From assembly GCA_016210565.1 (NCBI GenBank), contig JACQUA010000396.1, forward strand, positions 1-64,000: DNA of 64,000 nt, read 5' to 3'. The notes under the pieces are model-generated. The model had not been told where the DNA came from. It ran no database searches and saw only the letters and a list, made by a program, of their open reading frames with translations. Positions 41,982 through 51,180 of the stretch are shown here, piece by piece. The position numbers and the translations under genes were made by a program. Position 1 is the stretch's first letter. Each line of letters starts with the position of its first letter. The DNA is from Chloroflexota bacterium (GTDB lineage Bacteria; Chloroflexota; Dehalococcoidia; JACQUA01).

Positions 41982-42593
41982 ATGCCGAATCATCGAGATT
42001 ACGTTTACATGTCGGGTGCCCTGACAGGACTTTCTGACGCGGATTTGACCTATGTCGAGGGTGTTTACAGCGCCGCGGAGGACATTTGTCGGTCGGCGGA
42101 GGTTGACCTGTATAGGCCCGACAGGTCACCAACTACCCCCGCTAGGGGGATCGCGCACCGCAAGATCTGGAAAATCGACTATGAAAAGGTGCTTAAATCC
42201 TCCGTAGTTATCGCCTATGTAGGCATGCCTTCGACCGGAGTCGGGTGCGAAATCGAAATGGCAAGAGAGGCCGAAATTCCCGTGGTACTGCTGTGCGAGG
42301 AAGACCGCCAGGACGGAGTGTCGAGGCTGGTTTTGGGTAATCCCGCCGTCATAGACGTTGTCCCTTTCAATACCGTAGAAGACTTGAAAGGGAAGCTGTT
42401 CCCAATCCTGATAGACATTGTAAGTCAGATCAACCTTGAAGCTGCCGCCGAGGATGGCTGGAAGCACTCTGAGGTCAAGGAGTTGAAGAAATCGAAGCTC
42501 GTCGCTGCTAGGAACCGCGATAAACCCGTCTCTGTGAAGGAATGGCAGCAAATTCGTGCTGACGGTCAACGGCAGAAACTTGACCTAGGCTAG
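41982..42593 (+). CDS. Nucleoside 2-deoxyribosyltransferase-like protein
   Basis: MPNHRDYVYMSGALTGLSDADLTYVEGVYSAAEDICRSAEVDLYRPDR...SSVVIAYVGMPSTGVGCEIEMAREAEIPVVLLCEE; RBS acaggagg before ATG 41982. Confidence 0.65.
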   Translation: MPNHRDYVYMSGALTGLSDADLTYVEGVYSAAEDICRSAEVDLYRPDRSPTTPARGIAHRKIWKIDYEKVLKSSVVIAYVGMPSTGVGCEIEMAREAEIPVVLLCEEDRQDGVSRLVLGNPAVIDVVPFNTVEDLKGKLFPILIDIVSQINLEAAAEDGWKHSEVKELKKSKLVAARNRDKPVSVKEWQQIRADGQRQKLDLG

Positions 42594-42622
42594 ATTTGCA
42601 AACCTAGCGGTCCAAGCCCAAT

Positions 42623-43459
42623 ATGCGCCCCCCTCTGTCCGACGAACAGCTTGCACGGACGCGTGCCGCAGAACTACTATCCACGTTGTCGCCAGACCGC
42701 CTTCCTGTCCACTTGGGCTCCCTAGCTAGATCCCGGGGCATAACGCGCGTTGTTGCTATCCAGCTTGATTCTGACGGACTCTTGGTCGAGCAAGATGGGA
42801 ACCTCGTTATATACGTCAATAGTCGGCTGCCTATCGCCCGTCGCCGCTTCACCATTGCGCACGAAATAGGGCACACCTACTTCACTAAGAAACGGCCCGA
42901 TTCCGTGGGCCTTGCTGAGACTCGTTTCGGATGCCAAACAGAGTTTGCCCAAAACAGCAGCAGCATCGAAGCGCTTTGTGACATATTCGGGGTCGAACTC
43001 CTCATGCCTCTTCCGGCTGCCACCAAGATAATCCGTACCGGTTTCCCTTCAATCCGCTGCATTCGAGAACTCTGCTCCACGTTCAACGTCTCCATTGCAG
43101 CCGCGGCTTGGCGCCTAGCGGAAATCGCGCCTGTCGACGTTACAATAATATGGTGCAGGGAAATGGCTAAGCCCACTGACGCTAAGGACATAAAACTCAG
43201 ACTGGACTGGGGGGTGAGTCCGAGGCAAGACAGGCTGTATTTGCCACGTTTCGATGCAGTCCCTCACGAATCCCTGATATCCAGCTGCTATTACTCACGA
43301 CTGCCGGCCGAGGGCTTCGAGAAACTCGACTTCGGATCTCTTCGAGGTAGCAGGTATCTCGTTTGCGAGCGTTTTGGCAACCGTGTACTTTGTCTTGTGC
43401 TTCTAGATGCATCACCGGCCAACCCACGGGGCCAACGTCCAGGTACCCTTTTCGTTTAG
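42623..43459 (+). CDS. ImmA/IrrE-type (DUF955) metallopeptidase
   Basis: 278 aa; RRFTIAHEIGHTYF zinc motif; CDIFGVELLMPLPAATKII and helical region typical of the family. Confidence 0.8.
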   Translation: MRPPLSDEQLARTRAAELLSTLSPDRLPVHLGSLARSRGITRVVAIQLDSDGLLVEQDGNLVIYVNSRLPIARRRFTIAHEIGHTYFTKKRPDSVGLAETRFGCQTEFAQNSSSIEALCDIFGVELLMPLPAATKIIRTGFPSIRCIRELCSTFNVSIAAAAWRLAEIAPVDVTIIWCREMAKPTDAKDIKLRLDWGVSPRQDRLYLPRFDAVPHESLISSCYYSRLPAEGFEKLDFGSLRGSRYLVCERFGNRVLCLVLLDASPANPRGQRPGTLFV

Positions 43460-43730
43460 CCGTGCCGCACTTTCACGTCGACTTGGACCGATGGAGTCCT
43501 CACATTCAGGACGGAGTCGCGTTGTCGCAACCGTCCCGGGTTGCTGAGGAAAATCGGCCCGACGGCGTGGTGACGCCCAGCCGGAATGGTTCGCGGCGTC
43601 ACCAGACGGAGGACGGGTGTGGGGCAACAGTTACCTTCGCTCCCACCCCAGTGGGCTAGCTCACGCTATGGCAACGGGGCATGGACAAGGACAATGCTAT
43701 CTGGTATCAGAACAACAACGGAGGTCCTAA

Positions 43731-44205
43731 TGCCTGCAGAAGATCTACGGCAATGGTTGGACAAGGTAGACAAGATCGGTGAGCTGCGCACGATTGACAA
43801 TGCCAGTTGGAAGCTGGAAATCGGGGCCATCACCACCGTCAACTAGAAGCGGTCTCCGTGCCGCGCCCTGCCCTTCGACCACATACCCGACTATCCCTCC
43901 GGCTACCGTGTGCTTACTTCTTCCCTGTCCTCCCCCGGCCGGCTTGGACTTGCCCTGGGCCTATCGCCCAGGCTTTCCAAGAGGGAACTCATCCAGGAGG
44001 TCCGGCAAGAATGGCTGGAATGGGACAAGAGCCAGTCAAAATACGGGATCACCCCGGTAAGCAGCGGATCCGTCCTGGAAAACGTGATGTCCGGCGACAG
44101 CGTCGATCTAAACCGTTTCCCGTCCCCCTGTGGCACGAAGAAGACGGGGGACGCTACATCGCCACCGGCAGCGCGGTGGTGACGCAGGACCCCGACACGG
44201 GCGCC
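43731..44205 (+). pseudogene. Truncated, disrupted ubiD 5' fragment
   Basis: MPAEDLRQWLDKVDKIGELRTIDNASWKLEIGAITTVN* parallels the intact UbiD start at 48900; TGG to TAG nonsense, later 1-nt deletion, homology stops at gacacgggcgcc (about 44205). Confidence 0.93.
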
Positions 44206-44375
44206 CGCCGGCCCGGGTGTTCTATTTGCACCACCGCCATGTCCAACTCCTTTCGCTGGTGCCCCTCCCAACTCCCCCGGTCGATGACATACTGGCAGCC
44301 TTTTTCCAAGGTTTTCCGCAGGCACAGGAACCACGCCTCGGGCAAATCCCTGGCCTTAATGAAAGTTATGTCCAT
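44205..44375 (-). pseudogene. TS-like 5' fragment
   Basis: MDITFIKARDLPEAWFLCLRKTLEKGCQYVIDRGSWEGHQRKELDMAVVQIEHPGRR matches the N-terminus of the 39466-40116 product. Confidence 0.93.
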
Positions 44376-44637
44376 AGTTAAATCGTATCCTTCTCCGGTA
44401 GTGGGGTAATTATAACACGGCGAATTGATTTCCAACGTCCGAACACTCTCCTGCCCGTCTCCCGGTCCGCGCAGCGCTGAAAACCAGCTCAGGATAATGT
44501 CGCCGGGCCAATTTCCGGTTCCGACGGCACGTTCCGAGGGATTGTGCTACCTTCAATCGCTATGTATAATGAGTGTAGGCGCAAGGCGAACGCGAGAATG
44601 CAGTTCATCCTTGCGGCACAGAGAGCAGAAGAAAACC

Positions 44638-44847
44638 ATGAACGAGCGGATTATCATAGACCCAGACATACAGCACGGGAAACCTGTTATCAGTGGAACG
44701 AGGGTTCCCGTTACACGCATTATCGGTGGACTTGCAGGCGGCATGACAAAAGAAGAAGTCATGCATGAATACGAGGTGGATGTGGAAGATATTCGAGCCG
44801 CTTTTGTCCATGCTGAGGAATCCCTCAGGATCGAACCTCTGAAATAG
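44638..44847 (+). CDS. DUF433 family protein (putative antitoxin)
   Basis: 69 aa; IIIDPDIQHGKPVISGTRVPVTRIIGGLAGGMTKEEVMHEYEVDVEDIRAAF. Confidence 0.85.
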   Translation: MNERIIIDPDIQHGKPVISGTRVPVTRIIGGLAGGMTKEEVMHEYEVDVEDIRAAFVHAEESLRIEPLK

Positions 44848-44857
44848 AAGGCAAGGA

Positions 44858-45135
44858 ATGCTTGCAGACGTAGTTAACTTTGAAATCCTGCCAGACTATG
44901 AGATACGGGTAACATTGTCAAACGGGAAGAAGGGGGTTTTGGACGTCAAGCCATACCTTGACCGGGGGATCTTCACCCCTTGAAGGCACAGAGCTATTTC
45001 AGAAGGGCCCGCATCGAATTCGGGACGATCACCTGCCCCAACGAACAGGACTTCAGCCCGGAAACAATAGAAGCCAGAATAAAAACGGTGGAACAGCCGA
45101 TTGCGACCGATACGGACGGCCCCGATTCGGTGTAG
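44858..45135 (+). pseudogene. DUF2442-like gene with frameshift
   Basis: MLADVVNFEILPDYEIRVTLSNGKKGVLDVKPYLDRGIFTP then in the -1 frame LKAQSYFRRARIEFGTITCPNEQDFSPETIEA. Confidence 0.7.
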
Positions 45136-45297
45136 AATGTCCCAAAAGATGGAAGAAAGGTTGAGCGTGCCAAAGGCAATGCGGCACCCGAAAGCGCTTC
45201 TGGCGGCCTGGCGGTGGCCGCTGATACGCCTTGCAGTTCCCCTATCGGTGAATTCCGGAGCAGGAACATACAAGCCGGCGTGAACCCAGGAAGCTCA

Positions 45298-46257
45298 ATG
45301 GGCGTTAATCTCGACAAGCCACATCTCTGGAAGGCAGACATAGCCCGCTCCGTTGACATGTATAACGACTGGTTCATGAAATTCGCTCCGAAGGCCTTTC
45401 GGGACACCCGCGTTCAGACGGCAAAGGATGTCGAGGCAACGTTAAAGATAACAGACAACCTCACTGAGGTCACTCCGTCCGTTCTGCGGCGAAACCCTGC
45501 GGTGCTGCCAACCCTCCGCATGTCCACGTGTCCACCCCTTGCCGTTGACCGGCTCATCGGCCTTGCGGGTGTAAGCGCCAGTCTCGTCAAGACGATGGAA
45601 AACAACCAGAAGATACCGGTGCGGCTCGAGGCAGCAACCCTCGACACGGACCTTCGAAAGATAGGGTCTATCATCGAGCGAATGGCGGACCCGGACATTT
45701 TCGTCTGGCTAAACCGGGACGAGCCACCCACAAAAACAGAAATACGACGCGCCGCGACCATAGTAGCCGACCGTCTTTGCGGCTCTGTAGCCAACCCAAT
45801 AATCCGAAATGCTCAGGAGAAGCGCCAATTGGCGGCGATAAAAGCCTGGCTTGAAGCCAGACGGCACCACGCACTTCCGCCAGGAGACCACACCAAATTC
45901 GATGCCCTGCGCCCGGGTGCTTTTGCCTTCCACATGAACGTTCCGGTGAGACTCGGAGGCGGCAAGCGCATCAACGTACCGGTTGACGCTGCCGTCATGC
46001 CGAAGACAGCCAGGGTGGGCGACCTTCCGGTTTTATTCGAAGCCAAGTCGGCGGGCGACTTTACCAACGTCAATAAGCGGCGCAAGGAGGAAGCTACGAA
46101 GATGGCCCAACTCCGTCGTACCTATGGCGCCAACATCCAGTTCAATCTATTCCTGTGCGGATACTTCAATAGCGGATACCTCGGTTATGAAGCGGCTGAG
46201 GGCATTGATTGGGTGTGGGAACACCGAATCGGTGATCTTGCCCAATTCGGTTTGTGA
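45298..46257 (+). CDS. XamI-family type II restriction endonuclease
   Basis: 319 aa; NLDKPHLWKADIARSVDMYNDWFMKFAPKAFRDTR; LPVLFEAKSAGDFTNVNKRRKEEATKM catalytic-type region; overlaps the R-M methylase operon. Confidence 0.8.
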   Translation: MGVNLDKPHLWKADIARSVDMYNDWFMKFAPKAFRDTRVQTAKDVEATLKITDNLTEVTPSVLRRNPAVLPTLRMSTCPPLAVDRLIGLAGVSASLVKTMENNQKIPVRLEAATLDTDLRKIGSIIERMADPDIFVWLNRDEPPTKTEIRRAATIVADRLCGSVANPIIRNAQEKRQLAAIKAWLEARRHHALPPGDHTKFDALRPGAFAFHMNVPVRLGGGKRINVPVDAAVMPKTARVGDLPVLFEAKSAGDFTNVNKRRKEEATKMAQLRRTYGANIQFNLFLCGYFNSGYLGYEAAEGIDWVWEHRIGDLAQFGL

Positions 46258-46258
46258 G

Positions 46259-47839
46259 ATGATGAAAGAATCGACTCAAGAACGGGCTCGCGTGTCCCTC
46301 CAGGCACACCTGGATGCCAAGAAAACCCAGCCTGAACGAAATCGCCTCGGCCAATTCGCTACCCCGACAGCACTTGCCAGCGATATCTTGCGTTTCGGCT
46401 TGGGCCTCCTCGGGGAAGACGTTCCCATCCGATTTCTCGATCCTGCCATCGGAACCGGATCTTTTTTTTCTGCCCTCGTTGCGGCTGTGCCGGCAGATAG
46501 AATCGAAATGGCGAAAGGATATGAGGTAGACGCCCTCTATACAGAACCCGCCCGCGAGCTGTGGCGTGGCACGTCGCTGGACATCGTGTTAGGGGACTTC
46601 ACACGCGCCGTCCCGCCCCCAGACCACGCAAATCGCTTCAACCTGCTGATCTGCAATCCTCCCTATGTCCGTCATCACCATATCGGGAACGGCGAGAAGT
46701 CCCGGTTGCAGGAGTCCACCAAGACCGCGTGCGGGGTCCGTATCTCGGGCCTTGCCGGCCTGTATTGCTACTTCCTCGGCCTGTCTCATGCCTGGCTGCG
46801 ACAGGGCGGAGTCGCCGGGTGGCTCATCCCCAGTGAGTTTATGGACGTGAATTATGGGGGGCCTGTCAAGAGATACCTCCTGGACAAAGTGACGCTCCTT
46901 CGCATTCACCGGTTTGATCCTGGCGACGTGCAATTTGACAATGCCCTTGTGTCTTCGGCCATCGTCTGGTTTCGCAATGACCCTCCCCGCGAATCCCATA
47001 GTGTTGAATTCACGTTCGGTGGGTCGCTTCTTTCACCAAAGCTTTGTCGCACCATTCCCGCCGGGGCGCTCCGCCACGAAGCCAAGTGGACGCGATTCCC
47101 TGCTTCGGACATTCGCCAGGGCACTACCCTCCATCGCCTCTCGGACCTTTTCACAATCAAGCGTGGTGTCGCCACGGGAGATAACAAGTTCTTTATCCTC
47201 ACGAAAGAAGAGGCCGCGGCCCACGGCCTGCCCGTTGAGGTTCTGCGCCCAATCCTGCCCAGCCCGCGCTACGTCCCCACGAACAAAATTGAATCCGATC
47301 CCCACGGACTGCCGGTGATCGACCGTCAATTGTTTCTGCTGGACTGCCGCCTGGCGGAGACGGAGGTTTGCGAGCGGTACCCGGAGCTCTGGAAATACCT
47401 TGAAAGCGGCAAACCAGACGTTTCGGCACGGTACCTCTGCCGCTCCCGGAAGCCCTGGTATTCCCAGGAAGAGCGCTCCCCCGCACCTATCCTTTGTACT
47501 TACCTGGGGCGGGCCGATGCTAAGAACGGGCGTCCCTTCCGCTTCATCCTGAACCATTCCAGGGCCATCGCAGCCAATGTCTACTTACTTCTGTACCCGA
47601 AACCGGCTCTTGCCAGGGCCATCGCCCAAGATGGTCTGCTACTGCGGCAAATTTGGGAAGGCTTGAACGGGCTGCGCCCGGATTCCATACTGGGAGAGGG
47701 TCGCGTCTATGGCGGCGGCCTTCACAAGCTTGAACCGCGAGAATTGGGGAACGTAGATGCGGCGCCTATTCTGAGCAGCATTCCCGAGCTGCAAGACCAG
47801 AAAACCGCCAGTGTTCAGTTGCAACTTCAATTGAGGTAG
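46259..47839 (+). CDS. N6-adenine DNA methyltransferase (XamI-methylase/Eco57I-like)
   Basis: 526 aa; RNRLGQFATPTALASDIL, FLDPAIGTGSFFSAL, NLLICNPPYVRHHHI (NPPY); starts 1 nt after the endonuclease stop. Confidence 0.9.
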   Translation: MMKESTQERARVSLQAHLDAKKTQPERNRLGQFATPTALASDILRFGLGLLGEDVPIRFLDPAIGTGSFFSALVAAVPADRIEMAKGYEVDALYTEPARELWRGTSLDIVLGDFTRAVPPPDHANRFNLLICNPPYVRHHHIGNGEKSRLQESTKTACGVRISGLAGLYCYFLGLSHAWLRQGGVAGWLIPSEFMDVNYGGPVKRYLLDKVTLLRIHRFDPGDVQFDNALVSSAIVWFRNDPPRESHSVEFTFGGSLLSPKLCRTIPAGALRHEAKWTRFPASDIRQGTTLHRLSDLFTIKRGVATGDNKFFILTKEEAAAHGLPVEVLRPILPSPRYVPTNKIESDPHGLPVIDRQLFLLDCRLAETEVCERYPELWKYLESGKPDVSARYLCRSRKPWYSQEERSPAPILCTYLGRADAKNGRPFRFILNHSRAIAANVYLLLYPKPALARAIAQDGLLLRQIWEGLNGLRPDSILGEGRVYGGGLHKLEPRELGNVDAAPILSSIPELQDQKTASVQLQLQLR

Positions 47840-48312
47840 TGACACCTCAGTGGGGTGTAGCCCATGGCTTTAGCCTTGCCGGGGCACAATAATACAAGAA
47901 CCAAATGCCACATGCCTGAAATGAGTCCGATTTACCTAAGGGCACATCTTTCAGGATAGGCAGGTACGTGTGTCGCTTGGTCTCACAGCCTCTGCCATCA
48001 AGCCGGTTCCAGCAAATTCGCTTGAGCTACAGGCCATGCCCTGGGCGAACAGCCCTGTGGGTCTCTAGTTTGCCAGACCGTCATGCGGATAGCAGCCCGC
48101 TGCACAGGGGCCAAGAACTTAGCGTTTTGTTAACTTGTTTACGGGACGCTGACACCTGAGCAAAATGTCAATTTTGGCGTTAATGCAAAAAGGTCAAAAA
48201 GCTGAATTGTCCGCCCTTTTTTGTATCTATTTTTCGGCCAGTTTGGGTCAAAAATGAGTTTTTGCAGTGATGCCAATTTTAATTCTCGAATCAAATCTTG
48301 GGAGGTTAATAC

Positions 48313-48810
48313 ATGGCCACCGGAAGAAGCATGCAACTTACTAAACAAGTCGGTGAATATTTGGTTTGCGCGGAGTTATGTAGAAGAGGCTTGATTTCAA
48401 CGACTTTTACAGGAAACGTACCTGGCTTTGATATATTGGCAACTAAGGAAAACCTACAGACAACACCTATCCAGGTAAAAACAATTTCGGGACCCTCTTG
48501 GCAGTTTGATGCAACAAAGTTTTTGGATATTGAAATATCAGATAATATTCAGACTGTGCGAGGTAAGACCGAAGTTAACCCGGGTCTTATATATCTGCTG
48601 GTGAGCCTAAAGGGGCAGAACACAGATGAATTCTATATTTGCAAGGTCAAGGACCTTCAAAATATGATGCACCAAAAGTACACTGCTATGTTGGCCAGAA
48701 AAGAAGGTAAAAGACCCAAGAATCCAAAAACGACCCATTTTGCTCTATCTCCGAACGATTTGAAAAAACACAAGGACAAGTGGGAAATAATAACCAAAGG
48801 CACGGCTTGA
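48313..48810 (+). CDS. PD-(D/E)XK nuclease-like protein
   Basis: 165 aa; QVGEYLVCAELCRRGLISTTFTGNVPGFDILATKENLQTTPIQVKT (E...GFDI...QVK); notably AT-rich relative to neighbours. Confidence 0.6.
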   Translation: MATGRSMQLTKQVGEYLVCAELCRRGLISTTFTGNVPGFDILATKENLQTTPIQVKTISGPSWQFDATKFLDIEISDNIQTVRGKTEVNPGLIYLLVSLKGQNTDEFYICKVKDLQNMMHQKYTAMLARKEGKRPKNPKTTHFALSPNDLKKHKDKWEIITKGTA

Positions 48811-48899
48811 CCCACGCTGAATTTGTGCCTTTTGCGTAACCTGTGGATGAGCTCACAAAAGCCCACAACGTTCGGATATCGGTCTAAAAGGAGGCTCCA

Positions 48900-50330
48900 A
48901 TGCCAGCAGAGGACTTAAGACAATGGCTTGACAAGGTAGACCAAATCGGTGAACTGCGCACGATTGACAACGCCCATTGGAAGCTGGAAATCGGGGCTAT
49001 CACCACCATCAACTGGAGACGCTCGCCCTGCCGCGCCCTGCTCTTCGACCACATACCCGGCTATCCCTCCGGCTACCGTGTGCTCACTTCTTCCCTGTCC
49101 TCCCCCGGCCGGCTTGGACTTGCCCTGGGCCTATCGCCCAGGCTTTCCAAAAGGGAACTCATCCAGGAGGTCCGGCAAAGATGGGCCGAATGGGACAAGA
49201 CCCAATCAAAATACGGAATCACGCCCGTCAAGAGCGGCCCGGTCCTGGAGAACGTCATGTCCGGCAACGGCGTGGACCTGGAGCGCTTTCCCGTCCCCTT
49301 GTGGCACGAAGAAGACGGGGGACGCTACATCGCCACCGGCAGCGCCGTGGTGACTCAGGACCCCGACACGGGCGCCACCAACATCGGCACCTACCGCGCC
49401 ATGCTTCACGATAAAAAGACCGTGTCCTACCATATCTCCATGGGTAAACACGCCAGGCTCCACCTGGACAAGTACCACGCGGCGGGAAAGCCCTGCCCCA
49501 TGGCCATTTCCGTCGGGCATCACCCCCTGTTCATGATCGCCGGTTCCCTGCCGCTGCCAGTGGGGGCCGAGTACAATCTGATCGGGGCCATCCGCGGCGA
49601 GGGGGTCGGGGTAATCAAGGAAGAAGTCACCGGCCTGCCGGTCCCGGCGGACAGTGAGATCGTCCTAGCCGGGTTCAGCCCGCCCGGCCGGCTGGAAAAG
49701 GAAGGCCCGTTCGGGGAATGGGTGGGCTACTACGTCAGCGGGGCGCAGGACCGCCCGGTCCTGGAAGTCGAGCGCGTCTATTTCCGCAACTCGCCCGTTA
49801 TTTATGGAGCACCACCCGGACGTTCCCCAAGCGACGCCAGCTACCAGCAGTTCGTGCTCCGCGCCGCCCTGCTGCACAATCAACTGGAGCAGTGCGGCGT
49901 GCCGGACATCCGGGGTGTCTGGCTGAACGAAGCGGGAGGCAGGGAATTCGTCATCGTCTCCATAAAGCAGCGGTACGCCGGGCACGCCAAACAAACAGCG
50001 ACTCTGGCTTCCCAGCTTGCCATGGGGGGCGGCTTCATGGGACGGTGGACCGTGGTGGTCGACGAAGATATCGATCCCACGGACACGAATGATGTGCTCT
50101 GGGCCATGTGTACGCGGGTGGACCCGGTGAAGGACATCGACATCATCCGGCGCTGCTGGAGCAGCTCCGTCGACCCCATCATTCACCAGCCGAGCAAGTC
50201 AGCCTTCAACTCCCGGGCCATCGTGGACGCCTGCAAGCCCTTCGAATGGATGAACGAGTTCCCACCCGCGGTGAAGGTGAGCGAGGAACTGACGCGGGAA
50301 GTCGAGGCAAAGTGGGGGAGATTGCTGTAG
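48900..50330 (+). CDS. UbiD family decarboxylase
   Basis: 476 aa; GTYRAMLHDKKTVSYHISMGKHARLHLDKYHAAGKPCPMAISVGHHPLFMIAGS, GEWVGYYVSGAQDRPVLEVERVYFRNSPVIYG. Confidence 0.93.
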   Translation: MPAEDLRQWLDKVDQIGELRTIDNAHWKLEIGAITTINWRRSPCRALLFDHIPGYPSGYRVLTSSLSSPGRLGLALGLSPRLSKRELIQEVRQRWAEWDKTQSKYGITPVKSGPVLENVMSGNGVDLERFPVPLWHEEDGGRYIATGSAVVTQDPDTGATNIGTYRAMLHDKKTVSYHISMGKHARLHLDKYHAAGKPCPMAISVGHHPLFMIAGSLPLPVGAEYNLIGAIRGEGVGVIKEEVTGLPVPADSEIVLAGFSPPGRLEKEGPFGEWVGYYVSGAQDRPVLEVERVYFRNSPVIYGAPPGRSPSDASYQQFVLRAALLHNQLEQCGVPDIRGVWLNEAGGREFVIVSIKQRYAGHAKQTATLASQLAMGGGFMGRWTVVVDEDIDPTDTNDVLWAMCTRVDPVKDIDIIRRCWSSSVDPIIHQPSKSAFNSRAIVDACKPFEWMNEFPPAVKVSEELTREVEAKWGRLL

Positions 50331-50467
50331 GAAGAATTCAGAGTGCGGGACCACGAAACACACGAAAGGCACGAAAGGGGGAGAAGAGAAGCCAGAATTC
50401 AGAAGTCAGAATTCAGGAGTCAGGAATCCTGACCGATGGGGAACCACCGAACAAACGAAGAGGCTGT

Positions 50468-50526
50468 GGTGGGTTCGCACAGCCACGCCACCCCCCAACC
50501 CACCGGCTGTGCTTAACCCACCCTAC
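50468..50526. repeat. Dispersed GTAGGGTGGGTTAAGC repeat (inverted orientation)
   Basis: ggtgggttcgcacagccacgcc...ggctgtgcttaacccaccctac. Confidence 0.85.
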
Positions 50527-50600
50527 GTCGGCTGATTAATCCTGTCACCCTTTCGTGTGTGATTCGTGTCTTTCGTGGTTAAGATTCCGTTTCGCCCGGC

Positions 50601-51044
50601 TCAGCCAATGTTCTCCAGTTCCCGGATTTTCTCCACCCGCTTCCGGTGACGGCCGCCTTCGAACTTCGCGCCCAGGAACGCCTTGACGATATCTTCTGCC
50701 ACGCCCTGGCCGATAACCCAGGAGCCGAGACACAGGATATTGGCGTCATTGTGTTCGCGGGACATCCGGGCGCTGAAAGTATCGTGGCAAAGCGCCGCCC
50801 GGACCCCCTTTATTTTGTTGGCCGACATGCTCATGCCCAAGCCCGTGCCGCAGGTCAGGATACCCAGGTCGACGTGCCCGTTGGCCACCGCCTCCGCAAC
50901 CCGCCGGGCCACGTCCGGGTAGTCCACCGGCGCCGAATCGTACGTGCCGAAGTCCTCGTACCCGTGCCCCTGGAGGGCCAGTTGGTTCATTACCGTCTGT
51001 TTCAGCACCAGCCCGCGATGGTCGCAGCCTATGGCTATACGCAT
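50601..51044 (-). CDS. rpiB: Ribose 5-phosphate isomerase B
   Basis: 147 aa; MRIAIGCDHRGLVLKQTV, GILTCGTGLGMSMSANKIKGVRAALC, REHNDANILCLGSWVIG. Confidence 0.95.
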   Translation of the reverse strand: MRIAIGCDHRGLVLKQTVMNQLALQGHGYEDFGTYDSAPVDYPDVARRVAEAVANGHVDLGILTCGTGLGMSMSANKIKGVRAALCHDTFSARMSREHNDANILCLGSWVIGQGVAEDIVKAFLGAKFEGGRHRKRVEKIRELENIG

Positions 51045-51180
51045 TGTGTTAACTCCTTGTGAAAAGCTATCGGCTGTCGGCTGTCGGCTTTCAGCTATTG
51101 GCGTTCAGTCCTCGAACTTGCGATGGCGTGGACCTATCACCTGGTGGCGTGTCCAGCCCCCACAGGCAGGGACGCCTGTG

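Noticed and set aside
43731-44205. Functional short UbiD paralogue
   Set aside because: In-frame TAG at codon 39, a later 1-nt deletion and loss of about two thirds of the gene indicate a fragment.
44858-45135. Programmed ribosomal frameshift in DUF2442
   Set aside because: The ACC CCT TGA context has no convincing slippery heptamer or stimulator. A simple indel or sequencing error is more likely.
45101-45283. 60-aa ORF before the XamI-like endonuclease as a control (C) protein
   Set aside because: No helix-turn-helix pattern is evident, and its composition and overlap with neighbouring frames make it likely spurious.
47840-48312. Non-coding RNA in the ~470-bp gap after the methyltransferase
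   Set aside because: Contains a weak GTAGCCCATGGCTTTAGCC-type repeat and AT-rich DNA but no supportable promoter-terminator pair.
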